Shown here in pieces: positions 8,757-17,505 of a DNA stretch of 64,000 bases (its first letter is position 1; each line of letters opens with the position of its first letter). Origin of the DNA: Rhizobium etli 8C-3 (GTDB taxonomy: Bacteria; Pseudomonadota; Alphaproteobacteria; Rhizobiales; Rhizobiaceae); assembly GCF_001908375.1 (NCBI RefSeq), contig NZ_CP017244.1, positions 1,674,001 to 1,738,000 of the forward strand. Reading direction: 5' to 3'. Below the pieces are notes generated by a model. The model worked only from the letters and a program-made list of their open reading frames with translations, had not been told where the DNA came from and did no database searches. The position numbers and the translations under genes are program-made.

Positions 8757-10136
8757 TTATGCGGCCTTGGCGGGCACAACGGAAGCGAGGCCTATGCTTG
8801 CGAGGAAAGCGTTCGGCAGGGCAATGGCGAGCGCGGGGCTGTTGCTGATGCGCCATGGGCCGCGTGCACTGCCGGCGGTTTGTGCCGCTAGATCGTGACT
8901 GACACCACGGCGCCGCAATTCCGCAAAGCGGGTGTGCCCGCGCTTCCACTGTTTCCATACGATGGATCGCAGCCTTCGCCTGATCCACTGGTCGAGGCTG
9001 TGCAACACCGACGGGGTTTCGCAAAAGCCGAAGTAACCGCGCCACCCTTTCAGATAGAGCGACAGCTCCTTGGCTATCTGCGCGAGGCTCGCGCCCCGCG
9101 TCCGCATCGTCAGCACACGCACGCGCTCCTTGAACCGGACCACAGCCTGCGGTGCGATCCGACGCCTTGGCATCTTCTCGTTCGTGAAGCTGAAGCCGAG
9201 GAATTTGCGCCGGTGCGGCGGGGCGACTGCGCTCTTCTGCGTGTTGACCTTCAGCTTCAGACGCCTGTCGAGGAAGCGTTCGATACTTGCCATCACCCGT
9301 TCGCCTGCCCGCGCACTGCGCACATAGATGTTGCAGTCGTCGGCGTAGCGCACGAAGCGATGGTTGCGTCGCTCCAGTTCCTTGTCGAGTTCGTCCAGCA
9401 TCAGGTTGGACAGCAGCGGCGAGAGCGGGCCACCCTGCGGCGTTCCTTCGTCGATTGGACCGATCAGCCCGCCTTCGAGCACACCCGCGGTCAGAAAGTC
9501 ACGGATCAGGCGAAGGATACGCGGATCGGACACCCGCTTGACCACCAGCCCCATCAAGATGTCGTGGTTGACCCGGTCGAAGAACTTCTCCAGGTCGATG
9601 TCCACTACAATGCGATGACCCGACGCGATGAACGCTTGCGCCGCGGCAACCGCCTGATGAGCCGAGCGTGCGGGCCTGAACCCGTAGCTCGACGCGCTGA
9701 ATCCGCCGTCCCATGCAGTCTGCAGCACCTGCATCACCGCCTGCTGGATGAAGCGGTCGAGCACCGTGGGGATGCCGAGCGGACGGGTGCCGCCGGACGC
9801 CTTCGGGATGTCGACACGTCGCACCGGCTGTGGTTTGTAGGCGCCTTCGAGCAGTTGGGCGCGAAGTTCGGGCCAGTGGTCTTTCAGATGCAGCGCCAAG
9901 GCATCGACACTCATACCGTCGACCCCCGGCGCTCCCTTGTTGCGCCGGACCTGCGCCAGCGCCTTCCTCAGATTGTCGCGATCGACAATCGCTTCCATGC
10001 ACGGTCCGGCCATTGCCGCCGGACTTTCGGGGGCGGCGTTCGCCGCACAGGCTTCGGTCCCTGCCCCAAGGCGATTGCGGGATTCACCCGCTCCCTCCAC
10101 AGGCAAGGCCAGCTCAAGCTGATTTTTCTGCCGCAT
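8757..10136 (-). CDS. ltrA: Group II intron reverse transcriptase/maturase
   Basis: A 459-residue intron-encoded protein that helps splice and reverse-transcribe its own intron. RT blocks are visible in order: NKGAPGVDGMS, GGTRPLGIPTVLDR, SSYGFRPARSAHQA, VVDIDLEKFFDRVNHD, GTPQGGPLSPLLSN and the catalytic FVRYADDCNIY. A maturase domain X follows (SLYLKGWRGYFGF). There is no HNH endonuclease domain at the C-terminus, as expected for class C introns. The frame is intact. The ATG at 10136 is preferred to a TTG two codons upstream. It is a different lineage from the well-known rhizobial RmInt1. Confidence 0.93.
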   Translation of the reverse strand: MRQKNQLELALPVEGAGESRNRLGAGTEACAANAAPESPAAMAGPCMEAIVDRDNLRKALAQVRRNKGAPGVDGMSVDALALHLKDHWPELRAQLLEGAYKPQPVRRVDIPKASGGTRPLGIPTVLDRFIQQAVMQVLQTAWDGGFSASSYGFRPARSAHQAVAAAQAFIASGHRIVVDIDLEKFFDRVNHDILMGLVVKRVSDPRILRLIRDFLTAGVLEGGLIGPIDEGTPQGGPLSPLLSNLMLDELDKELERRNHRFVRYADDCNIYVRSARAGERVMASIERFLDRRLKLKVNTQKSAVAPPHRRKFLGFSFTNEKMPRRRIAPQAVVRFKERVRVLTMRTRGASLAQIAKELSLYLKGWRGYFGFCETPSVLHSLDQWIRRRLRSIVWKQWKRGHTRFAELRRRGVSHDLAAQTAGSARGPWRISNSPALAIALPNAFLASIGLASVVPAKAA

Positions 10137-10557
10137 GGCCAATGCGAGAACTCCGTCCTACTCGTCCTTCCAACCGTTCGGGCCTTCGTTTGGCAGACAC
10201 CTCCCTACTATGCCCTCTGCTGACCTCTGCACCGCGATCAGCGCGCCTCACGGCGGGCTCAGTCCGGATTTCCGGACACGGCGCAGATCTCCCGAGGTAA
10301 GATCGACCGCCTTCCCCGCACACCCGCCGGATTTACCACCCCGGTCCTTGATGACCATGGACTTCGCGGTCATCTGCCCGCTCGTCCGGCCGGGTAGGCC
10401 TCGTATCCGGTTCTTGTCCATCGGGTCGCGGGTTTGCTCCACGCTTCCTTCAGACCCCGCCTCACGACGACGCCCTTGCGCTTCGCTAACCCTTCGCCGC
10501 CATCAGGCTGGGTAAAGGACTTACACCTCCAAGCTGTCGATCATGCTCGGCACACAG

Positions 10558-10585
10558 AAAAAGGGCGCTCCACGAAGGAGCGCCC
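10558..10585 (-). terminator. Rho-independent terminator used as intron target
   Basis: GGGCGCTCC / GGAGCGCCC arms (10563-10571 and 10577-10585, 9 bp each) are followed on the minus strand by TTTTT. The intron begins 3 bp after the T-run. It would end a minus-strand transcript coming from the 10.6-12 kb side. Confidence 0.8.
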
Positions 10586-10712
10586 GTAGCATGCGGGTCG
10601 ACGACGTTTGCGGCGGAGGTCGACAGCAGGCACCGACAACATGAAGAGATTCGGAACGGATAGGCAACATGGGATTGGATTTGCCGACCATGTCATGCGC
10701 TATCTGACTGCG

Positions 10713-10743
10713 TCATCCACTGCTCATCCACAGCTTGTCCACA
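10713..10743 (+). repeat. Three DnaA-box-like 9-mers at exact 11-bp spacing
   Basis: TCATCCACT (10713), TCATCCACA (10724) and TTGTCCACA (10735) are spaced exactly 11 bp apart. The canonical DnaA box is TTATCCACA; the last two copies each differ by one base. This is a direct tandem array facing one way on one side of the helix. Function is unproven. Confidence 0.45.
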
Positions 10744-10930
10744 GCAACGGCGGCTACGACCGCAGCAACTTCAATGACATTTGCGTAAAGGTCACCACAA
10801 CACATAATTGCTGTGTGATCGTTGGATGACACTCTGCGTTTGTTTGTCGGCATTGATACAATCAGGTGCCGCGGTGAGATAGATTTAGCCTTACTCTTGA
10901 GCGCGTGGCGGCGGACGCTCGGAGGCGGAG

Positions 10931-10968
10931 GGCGGTGGGCAGACACGAGGGCCCGCCGCCTTCTTTTC
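10931..10968 (+). terminator. Possible plus-strand terminator hairpin
   Basis: GGCGGTGGGC (10931-10940) pairs with GCCCGCCGCC (10951-10960), 10 bp with one G-T pair, followed by TTCTTTTC. No upstream plus-strand protein gene explains it, so it could end a small RNA. Confidence 0.4.
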
Positions 10969-11159
10969 AACCGAGTGCGCCCTTGCCTGGATCGGCCTGA
11001 TCACGTGGGGGCTCCTTTGCCTTTCAGCTCTCTCCATCGATCAAACCCATGGGCCACGGCAAACCTCCGACAAAGCGCAGGGCAGAGATCGAACTCTGCC
11101 CCGTCTTCACCTGCGTCAAGCTCGAAAGCGGCGACACCACCGCGACTTTCACGCGTCGC

Positions 11160-12077
11160 TCATACCGCTTCACCGCGCAGGGTTTGCTTAAGGCGATGGA
11201 TATGTCTGGCACCGATGCCGCAGCAGCCACCGATGATTGTTGCACCGGCCTCCGCCCAAGAGCAGGCAAAGCGCGAATAGCTATCATCGTTCAGGTCGTT
11301 GCGGGTCGTATGGAGGCCTTCATTGGCGGCATGATCATCCTGTTCGCCTTCGAAGGCATTGGCATAGACACCTATCTCCAACGTGGAGCCTGTGTTCTTG
11401 AATGCACGAGATGCTGTTTCGACCGCCGCCCGCATGACTTCCGGCTTGCTGCAGTTGAACATGAGCGCCTGCGCGCCAGACGAGGCTGCCCAATTCGCCG
11501 CATCCTCGACCCGCTCGCCAGAACGCAGCTTCGGCTCACCTCCTCTTACCTGTGCCTCGTCATCGGCCAGCGTGAACGAGATCCAGAACGGCTTTCCGTT
11601 TGCAGCAACTGCTGTGCGCACAGCTTCGCCCTCGGCGATGAGGCTGAGAGTTTCCCCGAGCCACACGTCCACAAAGGGACTGAGGTGTTCAACTAGCACC
11701 GTGAGATAGTCCTGGACCCGCAAAGGATCAAAGTTCTGCGGTTCATAGGAGCCGAAGATTGGCGGCAGCGAACCCGCAACCCGAACTTTCCGTCCCTTGA
11801 CAGCATTGGCGGCTTTGCGTGCCAATAGGCCTGAGAGCGCGATCAACGCCGGCCCTTCCTTGTGAAATCGTTCCTCGCCGATGTGGAAAGGCACCAGAGC
11901 ATAGCTGTTGGTGGTGACAACGTCCGAGCCGGCGGCGATGAACTCCTCGTGGACCTTTCGGACAATGTCTGGCGAATTGACGAGCGCAAGTGCCGACCAT
12001 TCCGGCTGCTTGAGTTCGGCACCGAAGCGCAGGAGTTCGCGGCTCATGCCGCCGTCGAGAATGCACAGTCTGCTCAT
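11160..12077 (-). CDS. Homocysteine S-methyltransferase family protein (MmuM-like)
   Basis: A 305-residue cytosolic enzyme of the S-methylmethionine/betaine-homocysteine methyltransferase family. It opens with CILDGGMSRELLRFGA, has the family stretch ITTNSY-like VVTTNSYALVPFHI, and carries the zinc ligands: a Cys in LMFNCSKPE and the pair in IIGGCCGIGARHI. The start at 12077 follows a GGAG ribosome site; an open extension to 12206 is rejected. It should move a methyl group to homocysteine to form methionine. It is followed downstream by gene-free DNA. It lies beside an amino-acid transporter on the same strand, which may bring its methyl donor. Confidence 0.88.
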   Translation of the reverse strand: MSRLCILDGGMSRELLRFGAELKQPEWSALALVNSPDIVRKVHEEFIAAGSDVVTTNSYALVPFHIGEERFHKEGPALIALSGLLARKAANAVKGRKVRVAGSLPPIFGSYEPQNFDPLRVQDYLTVLVEHLSPFVDVWLGETLSLIAEGEAVRTAVAANGKPFWISFTLADDEAQVRGGEPKLRSGERVEDAANWAASSGAQALMFNCSKPEVMRAAVETASRAFKNTGSTLEIGVYANAFEGEQDDHAANEGLHTTRNDLNDDSYSRFACSWAEAGATIIGGCCGIGARHIHRLKQTLRGEAV

Positions 12078-12275
12078 GGATAGGTCTCCGTAAGGGTAAT
12101 GATCCGGTACAAGCCCGCAAGCCTGGCCGCAGTGGGCGATGATGTCGTCTGCGGTTTCGAGCCGATCGAAAACCGGAAGCGTCTGTGGCCGATGGTCTTT
12201 TGGCATTCATTTCCGCCAGCACGGCCAACGGTCCGCAAGGGGTGGAACCATGACCGTTCGTTTTTCCTCTTGACC

Positions 12276-12965
12276 TCAGCGTCGCGATGGCACCTGCGCC
12301 TCGAGAAGGCGGAAGGCGAAAGCGATGATTGCCGTGAGAATGAGATAGAAGATGGTAACGACGATGAGCGGCTCATAAACGAGCAGCGTGTCCTGACGCA
12401 CCTTGCTCGCCACGGCGTAGAGATCCATCACCGTAACGGTGAACGCGAGCGGTGTCGCTTTGAGTTGCATGACGATTTCGCCGGCGATTGTCGGCAATGC
12501 GATGCGGATCGCCCGGGGCAGCCATATGCGCCGGACTAGCGTGAAGGGTCGCATGCCGAAGGCTCGGCCCGCTTCCAACTCTCCCTTCGGCACCGCGAGC
12601 AGCGCACCGCGCAGCACTTCTGCCTCGTAGGCAGCATAGTTTAGCGTAAAGCTCACGGCTGCGAAGAAGAAGCCCTCACGCAGGATGGGCCAGAACAGGC
12701 TCTGCCGCAGACCGGGGATCAACGGCAGCAGGGAACCGATGCCGTAATAGAAGAGCCAGAGCTGGATGAGCAGCGGCGTGCCGCGGAAGAAGGTGCAGTA
12801 GCCGCGAGCGAGACATCGTGCCATCGTGCCGCCGCTCACCTGCGCGAAGGCAAGGCCGATTGCGAGGACGAACCCGAAGATGACCGAGATCACCAAAAGC
12901 AGCAACGTCTGCACGGCGCCTGCCGATAGCAGAGACCAGTAAGAGGCTATCCACGAAAACGTCAT
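12276..12965 (-). CDS. Polar amino-acid ABC transporter permease (HisM/GlnP family)
   Basis: A 229-residue inner-membrane protein with about five membrane segments. It has the HisMQ-type cytoplasmic loop that contacts the ATPase (EVLRGALLAVPKGELEAGRAFGM). GYCTFFRGTPLLIQLWLFYYG is the standard family opening. It is the second permease of the transporter, 12 bp downstream of its partner permease on the same strand. The two permeases are homologous and expected to form a heterodimer. Confidence 0.92.
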   Translation of the reverse strand: MTFSWIASYWSLLSAGAVQTLLLLVISVIFGFVLAIGLAFAQVSGGTMARCLARGYCTFFRGTPLLIQLWLFYYGIGSLLPLIPGLRQSLFWPILREGFFFAAVSFTLNYAAYEAEVLRGALLAVPKGELEAGRAFGMRPFTLVRRIWLPRAIRIALPTIAGEIVMQLKATPLAFTVTVMDLYAVASKVRQDTLLVYEPLIVVTIFYLILTAIIAFAFRLLEAQVPSRR

Positions 12966-12977
12966 GCCGTGTGCTTC

Positions 12978-13703
12978 CTAGCCAAGCTTCGGCTGTCCGC
13001 GCCGCACATGGCGCTCGATCAGGTCGAAGACGATATTGGAGACGAGCGTGAGGGCGAGATAGAGAAGGGCAGATGCGAGGAAGAAGATGAAATAATGTTT
13101 GGTGCTTGCGCCGGCCAGGCGAGTGGCGAGCGCCAGTTCCTGATAGCCGACGACGGCAACCAGCGCGCTGTCCTTGGTGACCGACATCCACAGATTGGCA
13201 AGGCCCGGCAGGGCATTTGGTAATAATGCCGGCAGAATGACTCGGCGCAAACGCAGCATCGGTCCCATGCCGAAGGCTTTCGCGGCGTCGATCTGCCCAA
13301 CGGGGATGGCAAGAATTGCGCCTCGAAGCACTTCCGTCATGTAGGCACCCTGCACGAAGCCGAGCACGGCGACGGCGACGACGAAGCCGTTCACTTCGAT
13401 CGCGGGCAGATTGAGCCCGGCCAAAAGCGCGTTAAGGCCGTCCATTCCCGCATAATAGAGCCCGACGATCAAAATCAGTTCCGGAATGGCGCGGATAGCT
13501 GTCGTATAGACATTGAGCAGCAGACCAAGCAGCCTGTTGCCGGAGAGCTTGCCAAGGGCGCCTGCCGTCCCAAGCAGGATGCCGATAAGAAAGGCGCCGG
13601 CGGAGATGGCAATCGTGGAGGCGGCACCGACAAGCAGGGTTCCACCCCATCCGGGCGGATAGGGGGATAGCAGGTCCAAAATGCCAAGTGGTTCAGTTGC
13701 CAT
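12978..13703 (-). CDS. Polar amino-acid ABC transporter permease (HisQ family)
   Basis: A 241-residue protein with about five membrane segments and the coupling loop EVLRGAILAIPVGQIDAAKAFGM. TTAIRAIPELILIVGLYYAG identifies the HisQ/ArtQ side of a heterodimeric permease. The gene follows the binding-protein gene by 23 bp and precedes the second permease by 12 bp. The four genes from 15328 down to 12276 run on one strand in the order ATPase, binding protein, permease, permease. Confidence 0.92.
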   Translation of the reverse strand: MATEPLGILDLLSPYPPGWGGTLLVGAASTIAISAGAFLIGILLGTAGALGKLSGNRLLGLLLNVYTTAIRAIPELILIVGLYYAGMDGLNALLAGLNLPAIEVNGFVVAVAVLGFVQGAYMTEVLRGAILAIPVGQIDAAKAFGMGPMLRLRRVILPALLPNALPGLANLWMSVTKDSALVAVVGYQELALATRLAGASTKHYFIFFLASALLYLALTLVSNIVFDLIERHVRRGQPKLG

Positions 13704-13726
13704 CGTCCGGGTGGTCGGCGATCCGG

Positions 13727-14500
13727 TCAGTTCGTACCGTAGATATCCAGCGCGAAATATTCCTTGGTTATCTCACCGTACTTGCCACTGGCGCGCACGG
13801 CTGCGATCGCCGCGTTCAGCTTTGCCTTGAGCTGAAGATCTTCCTTTCGCAGACCGCCGGCAACGCCGGCTCCGAGAATTTTTTGGTCGTTCGCGACGTC
13901 ACCCATCTTGGCGCAGCAATCCTTGCCCGCATCGCTCTTCAGGAATGCATCGAGAGCAAGCGAATCTCCGAACACATACTCGATGCGGCCGGCTGCAAGG
14001 TCCTGGAATGCCTCGTCCAGGGTCTGATAGGTCTTCTCGTCAGCGACATCGGCGAAATACTTCTTGTAATATTCCGATTGGATGGTCGAGACCTGAATGC
14101 CGATTGTCTTGTCCTTCACGTCGCCGGCCGCAGCGCCCGGCTTCTGGTCCTTTGGCCCGATCAAGGTGCTCGGCGTGTTGTAATATTTGTCGGTGAAGTC
14201 GATGACCTTCGAGCGCTCTTCAGTGTTTGACATCGACGACCAGATGACGTCGAACTTCTTGCTCTGCAGCGCCGGAATGAGCCCATCCCAGGAGACCTCG
14301 ACAACTGAGCATTTCTCCTTCATCTGCTCACACACGGCGTTCATCAGGTCGATTTCCCAGCCCTGCCACTCACCGGAGGCATCCTTGGCGAAAAAAGGGG
14401 GATACGATTCGTTCATGACGCCGAAACGGACTTCAGCCTGAGCCGTGATGGCAGAAACGGCAAACGCGGCGCCGGCAAGAAGCAGAGGGAGCAGTTTCAT
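13727..14500 (-). CDS. Periplasmic amino-acid-binding protein (SBP_bac_3)
   Basis: A 257-residue exported protein with a signal peptide ending at ITAQAE. The family 3 binding-protein fold is shown by VRFGVMNESYPPFF, WEIDLMNAVCEQM, FDVIWSSMSNTEERSKVIDFT and a C-terminal LNAAIAAVRASGKYGEI. The Arg in the SNTEER region and the Asp in FGDSLAL are usual ligand contacts for an amino acid. The size and permease partners suit lysine/arginine/ornithine or histidine, but specificity is not decidable. RBS AGGAG precedes the ATG at 14500. Confidence 0.92.
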   Translation of the reverse strand: MKLLPLLLAGAAFAVSAITAQAEVRFGVMNESYPPFFAKDASGEWQGWEIDLMNAVCEQMKEKCSVVEVSWDGLIPALQSKKFDVIWSSMSNTEERSKVIDFTDKYYNTPSTLIGPKDQKPGAAAGDVKDKTIGIQVSTIQSEYYKKYFADVADEKTYQTLDEAFQDLAAGRIEYVFGDSLALDAFLKSDAGKDCCAKMGDVANDQKILGAGVAGGLRKEDLQLKAKLNAAIAAVRASGKYGEITKEYFALDIYGTN

Positions 14501-14545
14501 TCGTTGAATTCTCCTGTTTGGGGATATCTTTGGCCGATCGGCGGA

Positions 14546-15328
14546 TCAATGATGGGCGAGCATTCCGGTGAATTCCCGGCAACGGGCACTGAGTGGGGCG
14601 TCGAAGATCTGTCTAGGCGGTCCCTCCTCCTCGATCAGGCCCTGATGCAGGAAGAGAACGTGGCTCGAGACATCGCGGGCAAAGCGCATCTCATGGGTGA
14701 CAATCAGCATGGTACGGCCCTCCTCCGCGAGCTCGCGGATCACCTTGAGCACTTCTCCCACCAGCTCGGGGTCGAGTGCCGAGGTCGGCTCATCGAACAG
14801 CAAGACGGCCGGATCGACACAAAGCGCCCGAGCAATGGCGGCCCGTTGCTGCTGGCCGCCAGAAAGAAAGGCGGGATAAGCATCGCGCTTTTCAAAGAGG
14901 CCAACCTTGTTGAGGAGGGCGTCCGCCTTCTCGATGGCCTCGTGGCGATTAAGTCCCATCACCTGGACCGGTGCTTCGATGACGTTCTCGAGCACTGTTC
15001 GATGTGCCCAGAGATTGAAGTTCTGGAAAACCATGCCAAGACCGGTGCGCAACCGCTCGATCTGCCGCCAGTTTACCGGCTGCATCCGCCCGCTGCGGCT
15101 GCGTTTCAAGGCGATTTCCTCGCCGTTCAGGACAATGCGGCCCCGATCGGGCATCTCGAGAAAATTGATGCAGCGCAGAAATGTGCTCTTGCCAGAGCCA
15201 GACGAACCTATGATCGAAATCACGTCGCCTTTAGAGGCCGTTGTCGAGATGCCCTTGAGGACTTCATGCAGGCCAAAGCTCTTGTGGAGGTCAACCACAC
15301 GAAGTGCCTGAAAGGACGGTTTTGTCAT
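14546..15328 (-). CDS. Polar amino-acid ABC transporter ATP-binding protein (HisP/GlnQ family)
   Basis: A 260-residue single ABC ATPase. Walker A is GSSGSGKST (about residues 41-49), the signature is LSGGQQQRAAIARAL and Walker B is VLLFDEPTSALDPELVGEV, which is typical of the amino-acid group. The start at ATG 15328 gives the normal family length; the frame is open to a TTG at 15391. It is the first gene of the transporter operon and lies back to back with an Lrp/AsnC regulator that probably controls it. Confidence 0.92.
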   Translation of the reverse strand: MTKPSFQALRVVDLHKSFGLHEVLKGISTTASKGDVISIIGSSGSGKSTFLRCINFLEMPDRGRIVLNGEEIALKRSRSGRMQPVNWRQIERLRTGLGMVFQNFNLWAHRTVLENVIEAPVQVMGLNRHEAIEKADALLNKVGLFEKRDAYPAFLSGGQQQRAAIARALCVDPAVLLFDEPTSALDPELVGEVLKVIRELAEEGRTMLIVTHEMRFARDVSSHVLFLHQGLIEEEGPPRQIFDAPLSARCREFTGMLAHH

Positions 15329-15498
15329 GCGCTGTACCGGTTCAGATAATGTTCGCAGAATATCGCGGACAGCTGCGGTTTTTGCGCGCAAATAATGATT
15401 GTTTTGCCTATAATATGCAGAAATTCATTTCTTCCGCTTTAAATAAGACAGAACGCCGGTGTCGCCGGGTAATTTTGCCGAAGTGGCGGAGGAGCAGC
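15329..15498. promoter_or_regulatory. Divergent promoter region, amino-acid transporter / Lrp regulator
   Basis: A 170-bp AT-rich spacer (for example ATAATGATTGTTTTGCC and ATAATATGCAGAAATTCATTTC) separates the divergent ATPase and Lrp/AsnC genes. It must hold both promoters and probably the regulator's own site. No clear palindrome was singled out. Confidence 0.5.
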
Positions 15499-15984
15499 AT
15501 GGAAAGATTGGACGGCTTTGACCGCGACATTCTCTACATCATTCAGCGCAATTGTCAGCTGACAGCGGAAACTATCGCTGAAAAGGTGGGGCTTTCGACT
15601 TCTGCGGTGCAGCGGCGCCTGAAACGCCTGCGAGAGGACGGCATCATCAAGGCAGAAGTAGCCGTCGTCGATCGCAAGGCGACAGGCACACCGATGGTGT
15701 TCATCGCCGGATTGGAGATCGAGCGTGACAACTACGATGCGCTAGCGAAGTTCCGCCTTTGGGCGGAAAAGCAGGATCATATCCAACAAATCTACTATGT
15801 TACCGGAGCGGTGGACTTGATCACCATAGTCACGGCCCGCGACGTCGAACATTATGACGACATCGCGGCGCTGATCATGAAAGAAAACCCGCAGATCCGG
15901 CGCATGCACACCAATGTCGTGCTGAGGGACATCAAGTTGGGCCTGCTGGTTCCGCTGAGCGCTTGCGATGATCCCGGCAGATGA
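15499..15984 (+). CDS. Lrp/AsnC family transcriptional regulator
   Basis: A 161-residue regulator. The N-terminal winged helix-turn-helix (ILYIIQRNCQLTAETIAEKVGLSTSAVQRRLKRL) is followed by the AsnC-type ligand-binding (RAM) domain with IYYVTGAVDLITIVTARDVEHYDDI. The start is fixed by the GGAGG at 15488-15492. It is transcribed away from the polar amino-acid transporter and most likely regulates it in response to the transported amino acid. Confidence 0.92.
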   Translation: MERLDGFDRDILYIIQRNCQLTAETIAEKVGLSTSAVQRRLKRLREDGIIKAEVAVVDRKATGTPMVFIAGLEIERDNYDALAKFRLWAEKQDHIQQIYYVTGAVDLITIVTARDVEHYDDIAALIMKENPQIRRMHTNVVLRDIKLGLLVPLSACDDPGR

Positions 15985-16037
15985 ATCGTGCCTTGGAAAG
16001 TCTTCGCAGGCCTTTCAGGCGGCGCGAAAGCAGCCGC

Positions 16038-16448
16038 TCATTTCGCCCGCCCCTTGCGCATCTTTCTCTCGGCACGCGTTTTGTCCAGCATGGCTTGTGA
16101 CTGCTTTGCCGCTCTTTCGCATTTGGCATGCAGGGCTTCGAGCTCCTTGTCAGTCAGCTTCTCGATGCCCATGAATTCATCACCGGCATCCGATGAGCGG
16201 ATGATTTCGTCGAGCTTCGTCTGAAGCGCAGCACCATCTCTATTTTGAGTGTTCTGAATCACGAACACCATCAGGAAGGTGACGATGGTTGTGCCGGTAT
16301 TGATCACCAATTGCCACGTCTCGGAAAACTGGAAGAACGGCCCTGACACAGCCCACACAAGCACGACAGTCACACAGAGGATAAAGGCTATTGGACTTCC
16401 AGCCGCCCTTGCGGTCGCATTGGCGAACCTAGCAAAAAGTCGATCCAT
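16038..16448 (-). CDS. Low-affinity iron permease family small membrane protein
   Basis: A 136-residue protein with two membrane segments (about residues 20-38 and 50-68: AFILCVTVVLVWAVSGP and GTTIVTFLMVFVIQNTQNRD) and a long charged cytoplasmic tail (TKLDEIIRSSDAGDEFMGIEKLTDKELEALHAKCE). The QNTQNRD-AALQTKLDEII sequence is characteristic of bacterial proteins named after the yeast Fet4 iron permease. True iron transport by the bacterial members is not established. It is a monocistronic gene convergent with the Lrp regulator. Confidence 0.85.
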   Translation of the reverse strand: MDRLFARFANATARAAGSPIAFILCVTVVLVWAVSGPFFQFSETWQLVINTGTTIVTFLMVFVIQNTQNRDGAALQTKLDEIIRSSDAGDEFMGIEKLTDKELEALHAKCERAAKQSQAMLDKTRAERKMRKGRAK

Positions 16449-16728
16449 CGTAGAGCTTTCGATAAGAGCATCTTATGTGGAAGATGATGCAGTGACGAAA
16501 ATTTTCCATAGGAAGCCAACGAAATCAACCCACTACGCATTGATGCGGCAGCTCCAGGTCACCTATTGTTACAAGCACCAAGCCGCCAGCACATCGACGT
16601 CGAGACGATTGCACAAACCGTCCAGCCCCAGGCTGCGTCAGGCAATCCAGCCATGCGGGGCCAGCCGATAGATGTCGTCACCGATGCAGCGCCACGTGCC
16701 CGCATCCGCCGTTATGCAGCAGAAAACC

Positions 16729-17505
16729 CTACTGCATTGCCGCGTCGAGCTTGTCTTTCCAGCCACCGCTTTCCAGTTGGTTGCGAATGAATGCGTCCAC
16801 CGCCGCCTTCAAGGCGGGATCTTCGCGCAGCAGATAGGCATTCTGGAAATGCGTGAACGGCTCTTTGACGGCGACCGGGCACAAGACGCTGGCATGCAGC
16901 TTGGACTGCAGGTCGACCTCCACGCCGTCGGTGACCATGACATCGGCCCTGCCCGACGCAATCTGGTCAAAAATTGTCTTGTTGTCGGGAAACACCTCGA
17001 TCGTCGCCTCGTCAAAATGCTCGTGGGCGAATTTGTCGTTGGTCCCGCCCGGGTTGACGATCACCCGTACGGAAGGCCGGTCGATCGCATCAAGCGTGGT
17101 GTATTTCTCCTTGTCCTCGCAGCGGGCAATCGGTCGCTTGCCGTCGGTCACGTTGGGCACCGAAAAGTCGCCCACTTCGTCACGCGCGGCGTTTACGGTA
17201 ATGCCGCCGAGTGCCATGTCGAACTTGCCGGCCTTGAAATCGTCCAGCATGGTTTTCCAGGTAGTGATAACGAAGCTCGGCTTGACGCCGAGATCGGCGG
17301 CAAGATCCTTGGCCATGGCGATGTCGGCACCAGTGAGGGTGCCGTCAGCAGCCTTGTAGCTGAAGGGCTTGTAGTCACCCGTCGTGCCGATCTTGATCAC
17401 GCCAGACTTTTTGATTTCCGATAGAGCCTCATCTGCCGCGAAGGTCATCGCCGATGTCAGGCTCCACGCCACCACCAAGGTAGCCGCAAGACAGGTTCGC
17501 TTCAT
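16729..17505 (-). CDS. Orphan polar amino-acid-binding periplasmic protein
   Basis: A 258-residue exported protein with a signal peptide ending in TFAADE. SBP_bac_3 marks include IKIGTTGDYKPFSY, LTGADIAMAKDLAADLGV, FDMALGGITVNAARDEVGDFS and VIVNPGGTNDKFAHEHF. The VNPGGTN motif is typical of members close to cyclohexadienyl dehydratase (PheC) and related proteins, so an enzymatic role in place of transport is possible. No permease or ATPase gene is adjacent. Confidence 0.82.
   Translation of the reverse strand: MKRTCLAATLVVAWSLTSAMTFAADEALSEIKKSGVIKIGTTGDYKPFSYKAADGTLTGADIAMAKDLAADLGVKPSFVITTWKTMLDDFKAGKFDMALGGITVNAARDEVGDFSVPNVTDGKRPIARCEDKEKYTTLDAIDRPSVRVIVNPGGTNDKFAHEHFDEATIEVFPDNKTIFDQIASGRADVMVTDGVEVDLQSKLHASVLCPVAVKEPFTHFQNAYLLREDPALKAAVDAFIRNQLESGGWKDKLDAAMQ

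Larger units (their letters stand above)
8677..10555 (-). mobile_element. Group II intron (class C type), full length with internal RT/maturase
   Basis: The 5' end on the minus strand reads GTGTGCCGAGCATG (from 10555), followed by the conserved GGAGGTGTAAGTCC stretch of domain I. The 3' end shows a domain V hairpin (8718-8749) and a domain VI with bulged-A context ending CCTATCCCGAT at about 8677. The length is about 1.88 kb. The 5' exon is a terminator hairpin plus TTTTTCT abutting the intron. This is the insertion preference of class C introns. Ends are assigned from motifs and may shift by a few bases. Confidence 0.85.
10586..11159. other. Gene-free stretch between intron and methyltransferase
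   Basis: No convincing protein gene was found over 570 bp. Notable items are three DnaA-box-like repeats (10713-10743), a plus-strand terminator-like hairpin (10931-10968) and a GGGCAGAG / CTCTGCCC hairpin (about 11080-11101) near the end of the methyltransferase gene. A small RNA could end at the hairpin at 10931. Confidence 0.5.

Noticed and set aside
8757..10136. Identity of the intron with RmInt1 of Sinorhizobium
   Set aside because: The protein start and overall sequence differ, and the insertion behind a terminator fits a class C intron, not the RmInt1 target.
8895..10223. Plus-strand open frame of 442 codons
   Set aside because: Antisense to the intron reverse transcriptase, which has all RT blocks including YADD.
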